From Mesostigma viride (Eukaryota > Streptophyta > Mesostigmatophyceae > Mesostigmatales > Mesostigmataceae), in NCBI GenBank assembly GCA_009746045.1, contig RPFO01000296.1, positions 2,639,677 to 2,703,676 on the forward strand: a stretch of DNA of 64,000 nt, written 5' to 3'. The notes under the pieces are model-generated. The model was given only the letters and a program-made list of their open reading frames with translations, did no database searches and was not told the DNA's origin. Numbering within the stretch: position 1 is the stretch's first letter; the number at the start of each line of letters is the position of its first letter. Below are positions 63,419-64,000 of the stretch, one piece after another. The translations under genes were made by a program, and so were the position numbers.

Positions 63419-64000
63419 GTGAGCACCCCCAACTTGGGCAAGAAGCGCCCGCGGTTTGGGCCCAACTACCCATGGTTGCGGCCGCTGTCGCATGACATCG
63501 TTGTGCTGCCACCCGCAGAGGCCGTTACGCACCTGCGTTGCTTAGGCCGTGGCTTTGTTTACCATGTTCATTAGCACCTGTCCACAGAGGCCCGTTTGCG
63601 TCGTAAAACCAGCAGGAGGGGTCTGTGCACAGATGTCTGTACAAACGTCTACACAAGTGGTTTGTTTAGTGGACCCAGGGGTTTGTCCCCAGAGGCAACG
63701 ATCTGTACACAGTCTTGGTGCATGGCAATGCTCCCATGCAACTCAGGCGTTTGTTCGTTTGCATGTCATCTTGCCCATTTTGGCCCAGGCTGGTTGGTCC
63801 TTGTCTGTGGACTCCGCGCGGCTCCATGGGTAGATGTGTGCGTCATGGCCTAGGGAAACAGACTGAAATGCATCTGCTTTACGTGCACGTTGCAAGGACT
63901 CGAGCCACAGTTGCTTGGTCCTTGTTTGCAATGGCGCCACGCTCCATGTGACAGTAACTGCGCTTTGCTTCATATAGTGCGCGAAAAGCACATGAAAACA
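63419..64000 (+). other. Downstream part of the secreted-protein gene, exons unresolved
   Basis: CACCCGCAG at 63510-63519 and CTGTCCACAG at 63580-63590 could be splice acceptors. The latter opens a Cys-containing frame in the right phase, but it lacks the C-x12-C-x6-C pattern. I cannot place further exons with confidence. Confidence 0.35.

Noticed and set aside
1..64000. tRNA, rRNA or snRNA genes
   Set aside because: I looked for cloverleaf or box A/B patterns and conserved rRNA words and found none I could support.

Overview
The window is eukaryotic nuclear DNA. It has spliced genes with clean GT-AG introns, chromodomain Ty3/gypsy retrotransposons, fragments of non-LTR retrotransposons (LINEs) and very long microsatellites and minisatellites. 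The mix of large GGGA, CCAT and CACC arrays, abundant Ty3 elements and Cys-patterned secreted repeats would fit a green (chlorophyte or early streptophyte) alga. That is an impression, not a proof, and I name no species. Several retroelement genes carry single-base frame breaks, some next to homopolymers, so long-read indel errors cannot be excluded for those breaks.

1-25856: nested retroelements. Element A (385-15853) is a complete Ty3/gypsy chromovirus with TG...CA LTRs that differ by only a 3-bp indel and a CTCGG target duplication. Its order is LTR, small ORF with an RNase H1/viroplasmin-type hybrid-binding domain, gag, protease, RT-RNase H, integrase-chromodomain, extra 3' ORF, LTR. Three later insertions sit inside it: a LINE-derived copy in the 5' LTR (10-bp duplication), an element with split direct repeats inside gag, and a TA-flanked element with terminal inverted repeats between RNase H and integrase. 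Element A itself interrupts an older Ty3 element B (1-384 and 15859-25856) of similar gene order. B has lost its capsid region, has a MITE in protease and several frame breaks, and ends in a 778-bp LTR.

25857-38093: repeat graveyard. It holds 5'-truncated LINE copies (one with an 11-bp and one with an 8-bp target duplication), a dispersed ~70-110-bp repeat, a diverged solo-like LTR, a GC-rich repeat, a SWIM zinc-finger remnant of a MULE/FAR1-type protein, two strong hairpins, and a 1.3-kb inverted repeat enclosing 3.5 kb.

38094-48714: two convergent multi-exon genes whose stop codons are 118 bp apart. Gene 1 (+, 8 exons, 1275 aa) looks like a DDE/RNase-H-fold transposase or a domesticated derivative. 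Gene 2 (-, 4 exons, 421 aa) is unrecognised. Four of their introns are filled with tandem arrays. The arrays in introns 2 and 4 of gene 1 belong to the same minisatellite family in opposite orientation.

49371-64000: a secreted or cell-surface protein gene (+). A signal-peptide exon is followed, after an intron with two GGGA arrays, by at least 12 symmetric phase 1-1 exons. Each encodes a module starting C-x12/13-C-x6-C. Most arose by tandem duplication of exon plus intron, the latest pair being 500-bp repeats that look identical. The gene's 3' end is not resolved.
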